A DNA stretch of 35,611 nt. Source: Pseudomonas sp. GM84. Its GTDB lineage: Bacteria > Pseudomonadota > Gammaproteobacteria > Pseudomonadales > Pseudomonadaceae. Positions 24,021 through 31,458 of this stretch are shown piece after piece. Each line of letters opens with the position of its first letter. Within the stretch, counting starts at the first letter, position 1. Where the stretch lies: NCBI RefSeq assembly GCF_000282535.1, contig NZ_AKJC01000170.1, positions 1-35,611 on the forward strand. The letters run 5' to 3'. The notes under the pieces were generated by a model. That model did no database searches. It worked only from the letters and a program-made list of their open reading frames with translations, and had not been told where the DNA came from. The position numbers were made by a program, and so were the translations under genes.

Positions 24021-24794
24021 TCAGGCCGATTTCAACATCAACTGGCGCAGTACCGAGCGTTGTCGGCACGCTTTACCAAAGGACTGGAAGATCGTCAGGT
24101 AATGGGGGTTGTCCATGACCTCGAACTCCGGGTGCCATTGAACGGCCAGGGCAAAACCCTTGCTGCCTTGAACCGAGATCGCTTCCACCAGACCATCAGG
24201 TGCAATGGCTTCCACCCTGAGCCCCGGCGCCAGCACATCGATGCCCTGGCCATGTATGGAATTGACGTCGATGACCGACGGAATGCCCATGCGGTCCATC
24301 AGGCCGCCGCGCTGGATATGCATCTTGTGGCGCGGGCCGTATTGCCTGGATACGGGCTCATCCTTGCCTTCTCGGTGGTCCATGAACGAGCCGGTTTCAT
24401 GCACGCTCTGGTGCAAGGTGCCACCCAGGGCCACATTCATCTCCTGGAAGCCACGGCAAATGCCGAGCACCGGAACACCCGCGGCAATCGCAGCACGCAT
24501 CAGCGGCAAGGTGGTGGCATCACGCAGCGGGTCGTGATGGGTGCCGGGTGCACTGGCCGGGCCGTTGTAGTGGAACGGTTCGATATTGGACGGCGAGCCG
24601 GTGAAGATCAGCCCATCCACCGTGTCAATTATGTCGGCGGTATCCATCAGTTCAGCGAGACTGGGAATCACGATAGGCAATCCACACGCCGCATTGGCCG
24701 CAGCGCGTGCGTACTTCTCACTGATTTTCTGGGTCGCATGCTCTTCAATCATGCTGGTGCATGCGGTGATGCCGATAACTGGCACACGTGGCAT
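24021..24794 (-). CDS. puuD: Gamma-glutamyl-GABA hydrolase (PuuD/SpuA/PauD-type)
   Basis: A 257-aa class I glutamine amidotransferase-like hydrolase releasing GABA (or the matching amino acid) from its gamma-glutamyl form. The triad is visible: C113 in GICRGFQE, H221 and E223 in VQWHPEFE, as in E. coli PuuD. The frame extends to 24818, but GGAGG lies nine bases from the ATG at 24794 (MPRVPVIGITAC) and directly abuts the upstream ATG, so 24794 is preferred. It follows the glutamine synthetase-like gene by 87 bp and precedes the aminotransferase, giving the pathway order. Confidence 0.92.
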   Translation of the reverse strand: MPRVPVIGITACTSMIEEHATQKISEKYARAAANAACGLPIVIPSLAELMDTADIIDTVDGLIFTGSPSNIEPFHYNGPASAPGTHHDPLRDATTLPLMRAAIAAGVPVLGICRGFQEMNVALGGTLHQSVHETGSFMDHREGKDEPVSRQYGPRHKMHIQRGGLMDRMGIPSVIDVNSIHGQGIDVLAPGLRVEAIAPDGLVEAISVQGSKGFALAVQWHPEFEVMDNPHYLTIFQSFGKACRQRSVLRQLMLKSA

Positions 24795-24881
24795 ATCTCT
24801 CATCCTCCGGCAAATCACTATTGCGAGTAAGAATCAAACTTATGGGTAGAGGGTGCAGCGCAACGACTTGACGCTCGCTAC

Positions 24882-26228
24882 TTACAAGAACCAGCGATAT
24901 TCGCGCGCATTGATTTCATTCAGGAAATCCAGTTGCTCCTGGCGTTTGTTTTCGCAATAGACCATCACGAACTCACTGCCCAGCCCCTCGTTGACCATCG
25001 GGTGCTGGCGCATGGCAGCCACTGCACTCAAGGCGTCCTTGGGGAAATCGATGCCGCTCTGGCGGTCGTCGTTCAACGGGGCGATCGGTTCGACGCCACG
25101 GTCCAGGCCAAACTCCATCCCGGTCAGGATCGCCGCCAGGACCAGGTACGGGTTGGCATCGGCGCCGGCGAGGCGATGTTCGATCCGCAGGTTGCGTGGG
25201 TCGGACTCGGGAATGCGAATGCACGCATCACGGTCTTCGATGCCCCAGCTGGCACGGCTCGCCGCGTTGACCATGGCGCCGTAGCGGCGATAGGCATTGT
25301 GGTTGGGGGCGAAGATCGGCATGCAATGGGGCAGCAGCTCCAGGCAACCCGCCACCGCATGGCGCAGGTTGCGCTGCTCATGGCCGGCCAGGATGTTGTT
25401 GCCGGCTTCGTCGTACAGGCTCACGTGCACATGCATCCCGCTGCCCGGCGCGTCCAGGTAGGGCTTGCTCATGAAGCTGGCGCGGTGGCCATGTTTCATC
25501 GCGACACCGCGGGTACTGCGGCAGAACAGCGCCGACCAGTCCGCCGCGCTCAGCGGGTCGTCACTGTGGGAGAAGTTGATTTCGAACTGGCCAGGGCCAA
25601 GTTCGGCGGTAATGACGTTCGCCGGTACACCCTGCTCATTGGCGACATCGACCATCTCGTGCAGCACGGACGAGAACCGCGACAGCCGTTCGATGTGCAT
25701 GTTCGGCTGGTCGTCTTCATCCTCGGTCGCGGTGTCGCGGGGGAACTGCGGCAGGCCGTCCTTGAGCTTGCGATCGAACAGGTAGAACTCCAGCTCGAAG
25801 GCCACCACCGGGCGAATGCCACGCCGGGCGAGGCGTTCAACGACACGCGCCAGCACTTCGCGGGGTTCGAATTCGATAGGTTTCGCGGTGCCGTCCGAGG
25901 TGATCAGCATCTGCGCGATCACTTCCTTTTCCCAACGCACCGGTTTCAACGTACCCGGCACCAGGCGCCGAGGTGCATCCGGGTCACCGTCGGCAAAGCA
26001 ATAGTCGCCAATCGGGTAGAGGCCACCCTGGGTGCCCAGCAATACGCAGTTCTGGGGCAACTTCAGCGGGGTGCCCGCTGCGACTTTCTCCAGCATGTCC
26101 ATGGGGTAGCGCTTCCCATAGAAATGCCCGGGAATATCCAGTGCAATCAGGTCGACATAGCGCACTTCTGGATGTTCCGCGCGGAAAGCGCGTACTTCAG
26201 TCAACAGATCCGGAAAGATGACACTCAT
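24882..26228 (-). CDS. puuA: Gamma-glutamylpolyamine synthetase (glutamine synthetase family, PuuA/PauA/SpuI-type)
   Basis: A 448-aa GS-family ligase that joins glutamate to putrescine or another polyamine with ATP, the first step of the gamma-glutamyl pathway. Features: the catalytic Glu region FELEFYLFD, the second metal-site segment ELGPGQFEINFSHS, the ATP/glutamate segment GSGMHVHVSLYDEAG, RIEHRLAGADANPYL with the conserved Arg, and the C-terminal NEINAREYRWFL typical of PuuA-like proteins. The adenylylation loop of true GlnA is not present. Start supported by AAGGATAAGAAGATG. It begins 27 bp after the stop of the upstream XRE-cupin regulator, so both are in one transcript. Which polyamine it prefers cannot be read from sequence. 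Confidence 0.92.
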   Translation of the reverse strand: MSVIFPDLLTEVRAFRAEHPEVRYVDLIALDIPGHFYGKRYPMDMLEKVAAGTPLKLPQNCVLLGTQGGLYPIGDYCFADGDPDAPRRLVPGTLKPVRWEKEVIAQMLITSDGTAKPIEFEPREVLARVVERLARRGIRPVVAFELEFYLFDRKLKDGLPQFPRDTATEDEDDQPNMHIERLSRFSSVLHEMVDVANEQGVPANVITAELGPGQFEINFSHSDDPLSAADWSALFCRSTRGVAMKHGHRASFMSKPYLDAPGSGMHVHVSLYDEAGNNILAGHEQRNLRHAVAGCLELLPHCMPIFAPNHNAYRRYGAMVNAASRASWGIEDRDACIRIPESDPRNLRIEHRLAGADANPYLVLAAILTGMEFGLDRGVEPIAPLNDDRQSGIDFPKDALSAVAAMRQHPMVNEGLGSEFVMVYCENKRQEQLDFLNEINAREYRWFL

Positions 26229-26255
26229 CTTCTTATCCTTGTTATGTGAACGAAT

Positions 26256-26810
26256 TCAATTGAAAACCCAGAGCACGCGGGTGAGCTTTTCCGTCAGGTT
26301 GGCGTAACGGAAATGCGCGTGGGGTTGCAGCTGGAAGCTGTCGTTGGCCTTGAGGGTCACGGCGTCGCCTTCGTCGAGCCAGACCGTCAGTTCGCCCTCG
26401 AGCACGAAACAGCCCTGCTCCGAGCGGTCGCTCAGGTACTGTTCGCCACTGGTCGCACCGGGCTCAAGACGGCTGTCGAGCATCGAGAAGGCGCCCGCGA
26501 TGGTGGGCGAGGCCAGCACATCGGTAATGCCCGAGCCCAGGTACAACGTGCGCCGCTCATGGGGGCGAGTCACCCAATTGACTTCGCGCGGCTTGCTCAG
26601 GTTGTAGAAGTACGCCGTGGAAACACCGAGTGTTTCGCTGATGGCGGTCAGGTCTGCCACGGTGGGGCGCGAAACACCCCGCTCAACCTGGGACAGGAAT
26701 CCAACCGAACGGTCGATGCGTTCTGCCAGTTCGCCCAGGGTCAGGTTCTTGAATTTGCGCAGGTCGTGAATAAGGATCGCCAGCGCTTCAACCTCTTCGT
26801 GCATCGTCAT
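26256..26810 (-). CDS. XRE-cupin transcriptional regulator (PauR/PuuR-like), copy 2
   Basis: A 184-aa paralogue of the 21873-22436 gene. The helix-turn-helix (LTLGELAERIDRSVGFLSQV) differs from copy 1 at only two positions (Gln to Glu, Gly to Asp), and the cupin (LEPGATSGEQY, EQGCFVLEGELTVWLDEGD) is also close. The recognition helix SVGFLSQVERGVSRP is the same in both copies, so they should bind the same DNA. Linker and ligand pocket differ more (NWVTRPHERRTLYLGSGI against SWVTRPHERRMLHFDGGI), so their inducers may differ. It is the first gene of the regulator-puuA-puuD-spuC run. Confidence 0.9.
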   Translation of the reverse strand: MTMHEEVEALAILIHDLRKFKNLTLGELAERIDRSVGFLSQVERGVSRPTVADLTAISETLGVSTAYFYNLSKPREVNWVTRPHERRTLYLGSGITDVLASPTIAGAFSMLDSRLEPGATSGEQYLSDRSEQGCFVLEGELTVWLDEGDAVTLKANDSFQLQPHAHFRYANLTEKLTRVLWVFN

Positions 26811-26847
26811 CGCTCAGCACCACCGTGAAAATATTGGACTTATTTTT

Positions 26848-26884
26848 CATGAAAAAATACATGAAAAATTTCACGAGTCAAGCG
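26848..26884 (-). promoter_or_regulatory. Conserved upstream element of XRE-cupin gene, copy 2
   Basis: Counterpart of 22471-22506. It also contains a near repeat, CATGAAAAAAT (26848-26858) followed by CATGAAAAATT (26860-26870, with A for the initial C), and the palindrome TTTTTCATGAAAAA at 26843-26856. It lies 38-74 bp before the start. Candidate operator for both regulators and for the polyamine operon. Confidence 0.55.
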
Positions 26885-26900
26885 AGGCATGCGAATACGC

Positions 26901-26937
26901 CGTGGCGAGCGCGGGATGAGATCCGGCGCTCGCCACG
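26901..26937. terminator. Hairpin downstream of csiR-like gene
   Basis: CGTGGCGAGCGC (26901-26912) and GCGCTCGCCACG (26926-26937) form a perfect 12-bp stem with a 13-nt loop. It lies 66 bp past the csiR stop. No U-run, so efficiency is uncertain. Confidence 0.5.
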
Positions 26938-27002
26938 TTCATGAGGTTTGGTTCGAACGAAAGGTCCGGCGTGAAGGCTCACGCCAGAAAGGGAAGGCAA
27001 CG

Positions 27003-27728
27003 CTAGAGAATGTCCGCTTCGCGCTCGATGATGCGGGTGATGATGGGGACCGGTGTCATCAAGTGCTCCAGCATCATCTTGCTGGCCTTGACGGCATCTC
27101 GCCCCAGGATGGTGGTGACCAGTTCGGCATGCTCTTCGCGCTTGAGCCGCAACGCTTCCTCGGACAGTACCGTGCGCTTGAGCCAGATCTGGCGGTAGCG
27201 CTCAGCCTGGTCCTGGAGAAAAGCACGCGCCTGCAGCAGGCTCTTGGAGCCGCAACCACTGGCGATGGCGTTATGGAACGCCTTGTGCCGGGCATCCCAG
27301 ACATCGACCATTTCCTGCGGGGTGTGCAGCTCGACCACCTTCGACAGCGTATGCGACGACGCCACGATGGACGCCTCCCAGGCTTCATCGCCCTTCTCTA
27401 CCGCCAGCCCCACGATCAACGCCTCAAGATGCGCCCTGGCTTTATAGACATCGACCATCTCGTCCAGCGACATGGTCGCCACCCGGTAGCCCTTCTGGTT
27501 GATGGCGCTGACCAGCCGCTCGCCCACAAGACGCGCCAGAACCTCGCGCATCGGCCCCACACCGACGGCGTAGCGGTCTTTCAAGGCGCTCATCAGCAGC
27601 TTTTCACCGGGCCGGTACAGGCCGCGGAGAATGTCGGTCTTCAAGCGCGAATAGGCGGCATCGGATGTGGTTTCAGCGAGATCTGTCAGGTCCATCCAGC
27701 GGGTTCTCTTGCAAGGCGGACCAATCAT
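27003..27728 (-). CDS. csiR: GntR/FCD-family repressor CsiR (GlaR)
   Basis: A 241-aa regulator with an N-terminal winged helix (AAYSRLKTDILRGLYRPGEKL, GVGPMREVLARLVGERLV, INQKGYRVA) and a C-terminal FCD ligand domain (RHKAFHNAIASGCGS, with the metal-binding histidines). It is clearly similar to E. coli CsiR, a glutarate-responsive repressor of csiD. The frame opens at 27740, but GGTGGAG six bases before the ATG at 27728 favours that start. Another candidate is the ATG at 27695 (MDLTDLAETT). It is divergent from csiD with a GntR-type operator between them. Confidence 0.92.
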   Translation of the reverse strand: MIGPPCKRTRWMDLTDLAETTSDAAYSRLKTDILRGLYRPGEKLLMSALKDRYAVGVGPMREVLARLVGERLVSAINQKGYRVATMSLDEMVDVYKARAHLEALIVGLAVEKGDEAWEASIVASSHTLSKVVELHTPQEMVDVWDARHKAFHNAIASGCGSKSLLQARAFLQDQAERYRQIWLKRTVLSEEALRLKREEHAELVTTILGRDAVKASKMMLEHLMTPVPIITRIIEREADIL

Positions 27729-27788
27729 ACCGAACTCCACCCGGCAACGCAGAACGTTAACAAAAAGATTTAATGGTTACGTTTTCAT

Positions 27789-27804
27789 AAAATGTAGACA
27801 TTTT
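27789..27804. promoter_or_regulatory. Candidate CsiR operator
   Basis: AAAATGT-AG-ACATTTT is a perfect 7-bp dyad with the GT..AC core of GntR/FadR-type sites. Read on the plus strand it also contains ATGT-N5-TTTT, the secondary motif I recall for E. coli CsiR. It lies 57 bp upstream of the csiD ATG and 61 bp upstream of the csiR ATG. Confidence 0.65.
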
Positions 27805-27860
27805 TAGATTTCAGCGATATTTTGGCGCCATCACTTGACCAGTTGATTCCAGGAGTCGCC

Positions 27861-28847
27861 ATGAACGCCATCACCCAATTCGATATGCCCGTCCTTGAGC
27901 AGCCTGCCCTGCTGCAAGGCTTCACCCTGCAATCGACGCCGCAGTCCGACCGCCTGCTGGAGCTGCGCTTCAGCAAGGAAACCGTGGAGGCCTTCGTTGC
28001 CGCAGTCGCCGAGTGGCCGGTGCAGGCGCTGGAGTACAAGTCGTTCCTGCGTTTCCAGGTGGGCAAGATCCTTGATGACATCTGCCAGGGCACCCTGCGC
28101 CCGGTCATCGTCAATACCCTGCTCGACCGCAGCACCGGCGGCCTGCTGGTAGTGCCCGAGGGGCTGGACACCGTCGCCCAGGCTGACGACATGGTGAAAC
28201 TCTCCACCGCTGTGGCCCACCTGCTTGGCCGTTCGAACTTCGATGCCATGAGTGGCCAGTTCTATGCGCGCTTCGTGGTCGAGAACGTCGACAACTCCGA
28301 CAGCTACCTGCGCCAGCCACACCGGGTGATGGAACTGCACAACGACGGCACCTTCGTGAACCAGATCACCGACTACGTGCTGATGATGAAGATCGACGAG
28401 CAGAACATGGAAGGCGGCAATTCGCTGCTGCAGCACCTGGACGACTGGGCCGACCTGGACACCTTCTACAAGCACCCGCTGGCCCGCCGCGTGATGCGCT
28501 GGACCGCCCCGCCGAGCAAGAACACCCGCGAGGACGTGTTCCACGCCGTGTTCGACACCGACTCGGTGGGCCGCCCGACCATGCGCTACATCGACCAGTT
28601 CGTGCAGCCGGACAACTTCGAGGAAGGCACCTGGCTGTTCCAGCTGGGCGAGTCGCTGGAAAACAGCGCGAGCAAGGTCTCGATTCCGGTGGCGGTCGGC
28701 TCGTTCCTGCTGATCAACAACCTGTTCTGGCTGCATGGCCGTGACCGTTTCGTCGCTCACCCTGGCCTGCGTCGCGAACTGATGCGCCAGCGTGGCTACT
28801 TCAGCTTCCCGAAAATGGAACACCACCGCGGCCAAACCTCCAACTGA
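27861..28847 (+). CDS. csiD: Glutarate 2-hydroxylase CsiD (GlaH)
   Basis: A 328-aa Fe(II)/2-oxoglutarate-dependent oxygenase converting glutarate to L-2-hydroxyglutarate in lysine/cadaverine breakdown. The iron facial triad fits H and D in [12 protein letters not shown] and a distal His in [22 protein letters not shown], which also carries the 2-oxoglutarate-binding Arg. Sequence and length match CsiD. Start supported by CCAGGAGtcgccATG. A 12-bp hairpin follows. The usual partner lhgO (L-2-hydroxyglutarate dehydrogenase/oxidase) is not next in line. Expected to be repressed by CsiR and induced by glutarate. Confidence 0.95.
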   Translation: MNAITQFDMPVLEQPALLQGFTLQSTPQSDRLLELRFSKETVEAFVAAVAEWPVQALEYKSFLRFQVGKILDDICQGTLRPVIVNTLLDRSTGGLLVVPEGLDTVAQADDMVKLSTAVAHLLGRSNFDAMSGQFYARFVVENVDNSDSYLRQPHRVMELHNDGTFVNQITDYVLMMKIDEQNMEGGNSLLQHLDDWADLDTFYKHPLARRVMRWTAPPSKNTREDVFHAVFDTDSVGRPTMRYIDQFVQPDNFEEGTWLFQLGESLENSASKVSIPVAVGSFLLINNLFWLHGRDRFVAHPGLRRELMRQRGYFSFPKMEHHRGQTSN

Positions 28848-28854
28848 TGGTCAT

Positions 28855-28887
28855 GATGGCCTCGAGGGCTGCTAACTCGAGGCCATC
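28855..28887. terminator. Bidirectional hairpin between csiD and the DUF2474-like gene
   Basis: GATGGCCTCGAG (28855-28866) and CTCGAGGCCATC (28876-28887) form a perfect 12-bp stem with a 9-nt loop. It sits between the convergent stops at 28847 and 28911. No long U-run on either side. Confidence 0.6.
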
Positions 28888-28910
28888 TAGCGGAGCGTGC
28901 TTTTCGCTTC

Positions 28911-29057
28911 TCAATGAGGGGTCATGCCCGCCCATGCCATCATGAGACGGAAAGCACCCGCGACAACGCCCAGCGCAATGACGCTGGCGACCCAGATAGC
29001 GATCAACCACGCCACGCGCTGAAACCGAGACGCGCCACCACTGCTGCGACATTCCAT
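28911..29057 (-). CDS. Tiny membrane protein, DUF2474-like (48 aa)
   Basis: Reads MECRSSGGASRFQRVAW, then the single hydrophobic helix LIAIWVASVIALGVVAG, then AFRLMMAWAGMTPH. The pattern W(x)5W-A-x-V-x-A-L-G-x-V-A ... R-x-x-M-x-x-A-G-M matches the DUF2474 family as I remember it. Such proteins are often encoded beside bd-type quinol oxidase genes and are thought to be small accessory subunits like CydX. It begins 4 bp after the stop of the 47-aa gene, so the two form one transcript. cioB lies 1.4 kb away on the same strand, with a transporter gene on the opposite strand in between. Confidence 0.65.
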   Translation of the reverse strand: MECRSSGGASRFQRVAWLIAIWVASVIALGVVAGAFRLMMAWAGMTPH

Positions 29058-29061
29058 ACCC

Positions 29062-29205
29062 TCACCCATAGGCCACCTGCATCATCAGCAGTGCAGCCAA
29101 CAGCAGTCCTCCTGCGCCCACTACGAGCATCAGCCCAAACTGTGCAACACCCCTGAAAACGGGTCTTGCCGTTTCACCGGCTTGAATATCTACCCTACCG
29201 TTCAT
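29062..29205 (-). CDS. Tiny membrane protein of unknown function (47 aa)
   Basis: Begins MNGRVDIQAGETARPVFRG and ends in one transmembrane helix (LMLVVGAGGLLLAALLMMQVA). A good ribosome binding site, GAGGGTGAatcATG, supports the start. It is co-transcribed with the DUF2474-like gene immediately downstream. There is no similarity I can name. Its N-terminus is likely cytoplasmic. It could be a second accessory peptide of a membrane complex. Confidence 0.6.
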   Translation of the reverse strand: MNGRVDIQAGETARPVFRGVAQFGLMLVVGAGGLLLAALLMMQVAYG

Positions 29206-29275
29206 GATTCACCCTCAGCTTCAGTTAGCTTTTACCTGCTCATCGATGGCATCTATCAACCCATTCGCCCTATCG

Positions 29276-29292
29276 ATTTGACTGCGTCAAAT
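29276..29292. promoter_or_regulatory. 17-bp palindrome upstream of the tiny membrane genes and the FNT gene
   Basis: ATTTGAC-TGC-GTCAAAT is a perfect 7-bp dyad with a 3-bp centre, 71 bp before the 47-aa gene and 136 bp before the FNT gene. It looks like an operator shared by the divergent transcripts. It is not an exact ANR/FNR site (TTGAT-N4-ATCAA), since the centre is one base short and the inner bases differ. Confidence 0.45.
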
Positions 29293-29427
29293 TGCCTCAT
29301 ATACCGTGCCGCGCTCTTCGAAGTTGGTTATTCCCCTCCCATGAATTGAACCGCAGCCTGTCCCGCTCCCTGCTTTTGTTAACCCTCCCAACGGCGTTAC
29401 CGTCGTCCTTGCGTTCGAGTTGTTGAA

Positions 29428-30216
29428 ATGTCTGTCAATACCCCCTCCCGGATCACCGAGCTGGCCATCGAAGCCGGCACTCGAAAAGCTCACCTGCCAA
29501 TCCGCGCCACCTTGATCCTGGGCTTTCTGGCCGGAGCGTTCATTTCGCTGGGCTTTCTGCTGGCGATACACGTCAGCACGATGATCCCGGCGCCCTGGGC
29601 CTCGTTCGGCAACCTGCTCGCCGCCGCGGTGTTTCCCATCGGCCTGATCCTGGTGATCCTGGCCGGTGGCGAGCTGCTCACGGGCAACATGATGAGCCTG
29701 CCGCTGGCGATGTTCGCCGGGCGTATCCGCCTCTGGGCGGTGGTGCGCAACTGGGCATGGGTGACCTTGGCCAACCTGCTCGGTGCCTTGTTCGTCGCCT
29801 ACTTTTTCGGCCATCTGCTCGGGCTGACCGAAGGGCCGTACCTGAGCAAGACCCTGGCGGGCGCCACCAGCAAGGTCGATGCCGACTTCCTGCATGCCTT
29901 CGTGTCGGGTATCGGCTGCAACTGGCTGGTGTGCCTGGCGGTGTGGCTGTCGTATGCCAGCCGGGAAATGAGCGGGAAGATCCTGGGTATCTGGTTCCCG
30001 ATCATGGCCTTTGTCGCGATCGGCTTTCAGCACGTGGTGGCCAACATGTTCCTGATTCCGGCGGCGATCTTTGCCGGGTACCTGAGCTGGTGGCAGTTGC
30101 TGGATAACCTGCTGGCGGTGTTCCTCGGTAATGCCGTGGGTGGCGCGATTTTCGTGGGCTTGGCGTATTACGCGTCGTATGGTGCTCCGGCAGAGGAACA
30201 CAGCGCGCGTGGATAA
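29428..30216 (+). CDS. Formate/nitrite transporter (FNT) family protein
   Basis: A 262-aa pentameric channel-type inner-membrane transporter for small monovalent anions (formate, nitrite or related). Six hydrophobic segments are visible. The diagnostic FNT loops are VILAGGELLTGNM (after TM2), GIGCNWLVCLAVW (TM4/5) and GFQHVVANMFLIP with the central pore His. The ATG has only a weak ribosome binding site. It is convergent with cioB, with a REP palindrome between, and divergent from the tiny membrane genes. The substrate cannot be set from sequence alone; the nearby molybdoenzyme makes formate plausible. Confidence 0.9.
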   Translation: MSVNTPSRITELAIEAGTRKAHLPIRATLILGFLAGAFISLGFLLAIHVSTMIPAPWASFGNLLAAAVFPIGLILVILAGGELLTGNMMSLPLAMFAGRIRLWAVVRNWAWVTLANLLGALFVAYFFGHLLGLTEGPYLSKTLAGATSKVDADFLHAFVSGIGCNWLVCLAVWLSYASREMSGKILGIWFPIMAFVAIGFQHVVANMFLIPAAIFAGYLSWWQLLDNLLAVFLGNAVGGAIFVGLAYYASYGAPAEEHSARG

Positions 30217-30283
30217 GCGCCACGTGTGTGTATGTGTATGTGAGCAACTGCCTTGCTCAATTTCTAAAAGCTGACGCGTATCT

Positions 30284-30370
30284 TGTGGGAGCGGGCTTGT
30301 CCCGCGAACACCGGCGAAGCCGGTGCCATCCTCCGCGGTGCCTGTTTCGCGGGACAAGCCCGCTCCCACA
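30284..30370. repeat. Paired REP palindrome (BIME-like) between convergent genes
   Basis: A perfect 25-bp inverted repeat: left arm 30284-30308 beginning TGTGGGAGCGGGCTTG, right arm 30346-30370 ending AGCCCGCTCCCACA. Inside is a smaller dyad CACCGGC-gaa-GCCGGTG (30309-30325). The GGGAGCGGGCTTGTCCCGCG type is a common Pseudomonas intergenic repeat (from memory). Lying between the convergent stops of the FNT gene (30216) and cioB (30428), it probably ends or protects both mRNAs. Confidence 0.85.
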
Positions 30371-30427
30371 GGTGCCCCACAGTGTTCTGGAACTGTGGTT
30401 TGCCAGGGAAGCGGGCCTGAAAGGCCC

Positions 30428-31444
30428 TCAGTGATAAGCATCTCCCGGCTGCACCTTGCCGCGGAACACGTGGTAGCTCCAGAACGTGTACACCAGGATG
30501 ATCGGGATGATGAACAGCGCCCCGATCAAGGCAAACAACTGGCTGGTCAGCGGCGCGGCGGCCTGCCACAACGTCACCCCTGGCGGCACGATGTTCGGCC
30601 AGATGCTGATCGCCAGCCCCAGGTAACCCAGGAACACCAGTCCCACCACGGCAATGAACGGCAAGTGCGAATGGCGCTTGCGCAAGGTCTTCTGGATCAC
30701 CTCCACCGCCACCACGGCCAGCAGCGCGATCAGTGCCGAACGCAGCCAATGGCTGGCGCCGAACCAGCGCTGGGCGATGTCGTCATGCAGCCAGGCCGTC
30801 CAGGCGCAGATCACCACGATCACCGCAGCCAGCAGGTAGGTCAGCGGCCGGCTGTAGTGGCGCATGCGCGATTCGAGCATGCCGTCGGTCTTGATCAGCA
30901 GCCAGGTGCTGCCCAGCAGCGCATAGGTCAGCACCAGGCCGACACCGCAGAACAGAGGGAACGGCGCCAGCCAGTCCCAGCCCGAGCCTGCGAACTGGCG
31001 GTCTACTACCGGGATACCGGAAATGTAGGTGCCGATCGCCACGCCCTGGAAGAAGGTCGCCAGCAATGAGCCGCCGATGAACGCCTTGTCCCACAGATGA
31101 CGCTTGCTCGCTTCGGCCTTGAAGCGGAACTCGAAGGCCACGCCACGGAAGATCAACCCGGCCAGCACCAGCACCAGCGGCAGGTACAGCGCCTCGAGAA
31201 TCACCGAGTAGGCCAGCGGGAAGGCGCCGTACAACGCCGCCGCCCCGAGTACTGCCCAGGTCTCGTTGCCGTCCCACACGGGCGCCACGGTGTTCATCAT
31301 CACATCACGATCACGGGAGTCGCTGATGAACGGGAAGAGGATCCCCAGCCCCAGGTCGAAGCCGTCCATGATCACGTACATCATCAGCCCGAAGGCGATG
31401 ATCACGCCCCAGATGACCGACAGGTCGATACCTTGAATTGCCAT
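30428..31444 (-). CDS. cioB: Cyanide-insensitive (bd-type) quinol oxidase, subunit II
   Basis: A 338-aa integral membrane subunit of the bd-type terminal oxidase reducing O2 with ubiquinol. It opens with LSVIWGVIIAFGLMMYVIMDGFDLGLGIL (the start of CydB proteins), followed by NTVAPVWDGNETW and TFFQGVAIGTYISG. About eight to nine transmembrane segments. Two ATGs lie six bases apart. AAGGAG is one base from the first (31450) and seven from the second (31444), so 31444 is preferred. The gene starts 14 bp after the cioA stop and is in one operon with it. Confidence 0.95.
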   Translation of the reverse strand: MAIQGIDLSVIWGVIIAFGLMMYVIMDGFDLGLGILFPFISDSRDRDVMMNTVAPVWDGNETWAVLGAAALYGAFPLAYSVILEALYLPLVLVLAGLIFRGVAFEFRFKAEASKRHLWDKAFIGGSLLATFFQGVAIGTYISGIPVVDRQFAGSGWDWLAPFPLFCGVGLVLTYALLGSTWLLIKTDGMLESRMRHYSRPLTYLLAAVIVVICAWTAWLHDDIAQRWFGASHWLRSALIALLAVVAVEVIQKTLRKRHSHLPFIAVVGLVFLGYLGLAISIWPNIVPPGVTLWQAAAPLTSQLFALIGALFIIPIILVYTFWSYHVFRGKVQPGDAYH

Positions 31445-31458
31445 TGTCATGCTCCTTC

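Noticed and set aside
29276..29292. ANR/FNR box
   Set aside because: TTGAC-N3-GTCAA has a 3-bp centre and C/G at the inner positions where TTGAT-N4-ATCAA is needed. Kept only as an unnamed palindrome.
29287..30441. A 384-codon open frame on the minus strand across the FNT gene and the REP element
   Set aside because: It passes through the REP palindrome and antisense to a transporter with clear FNT motifs.
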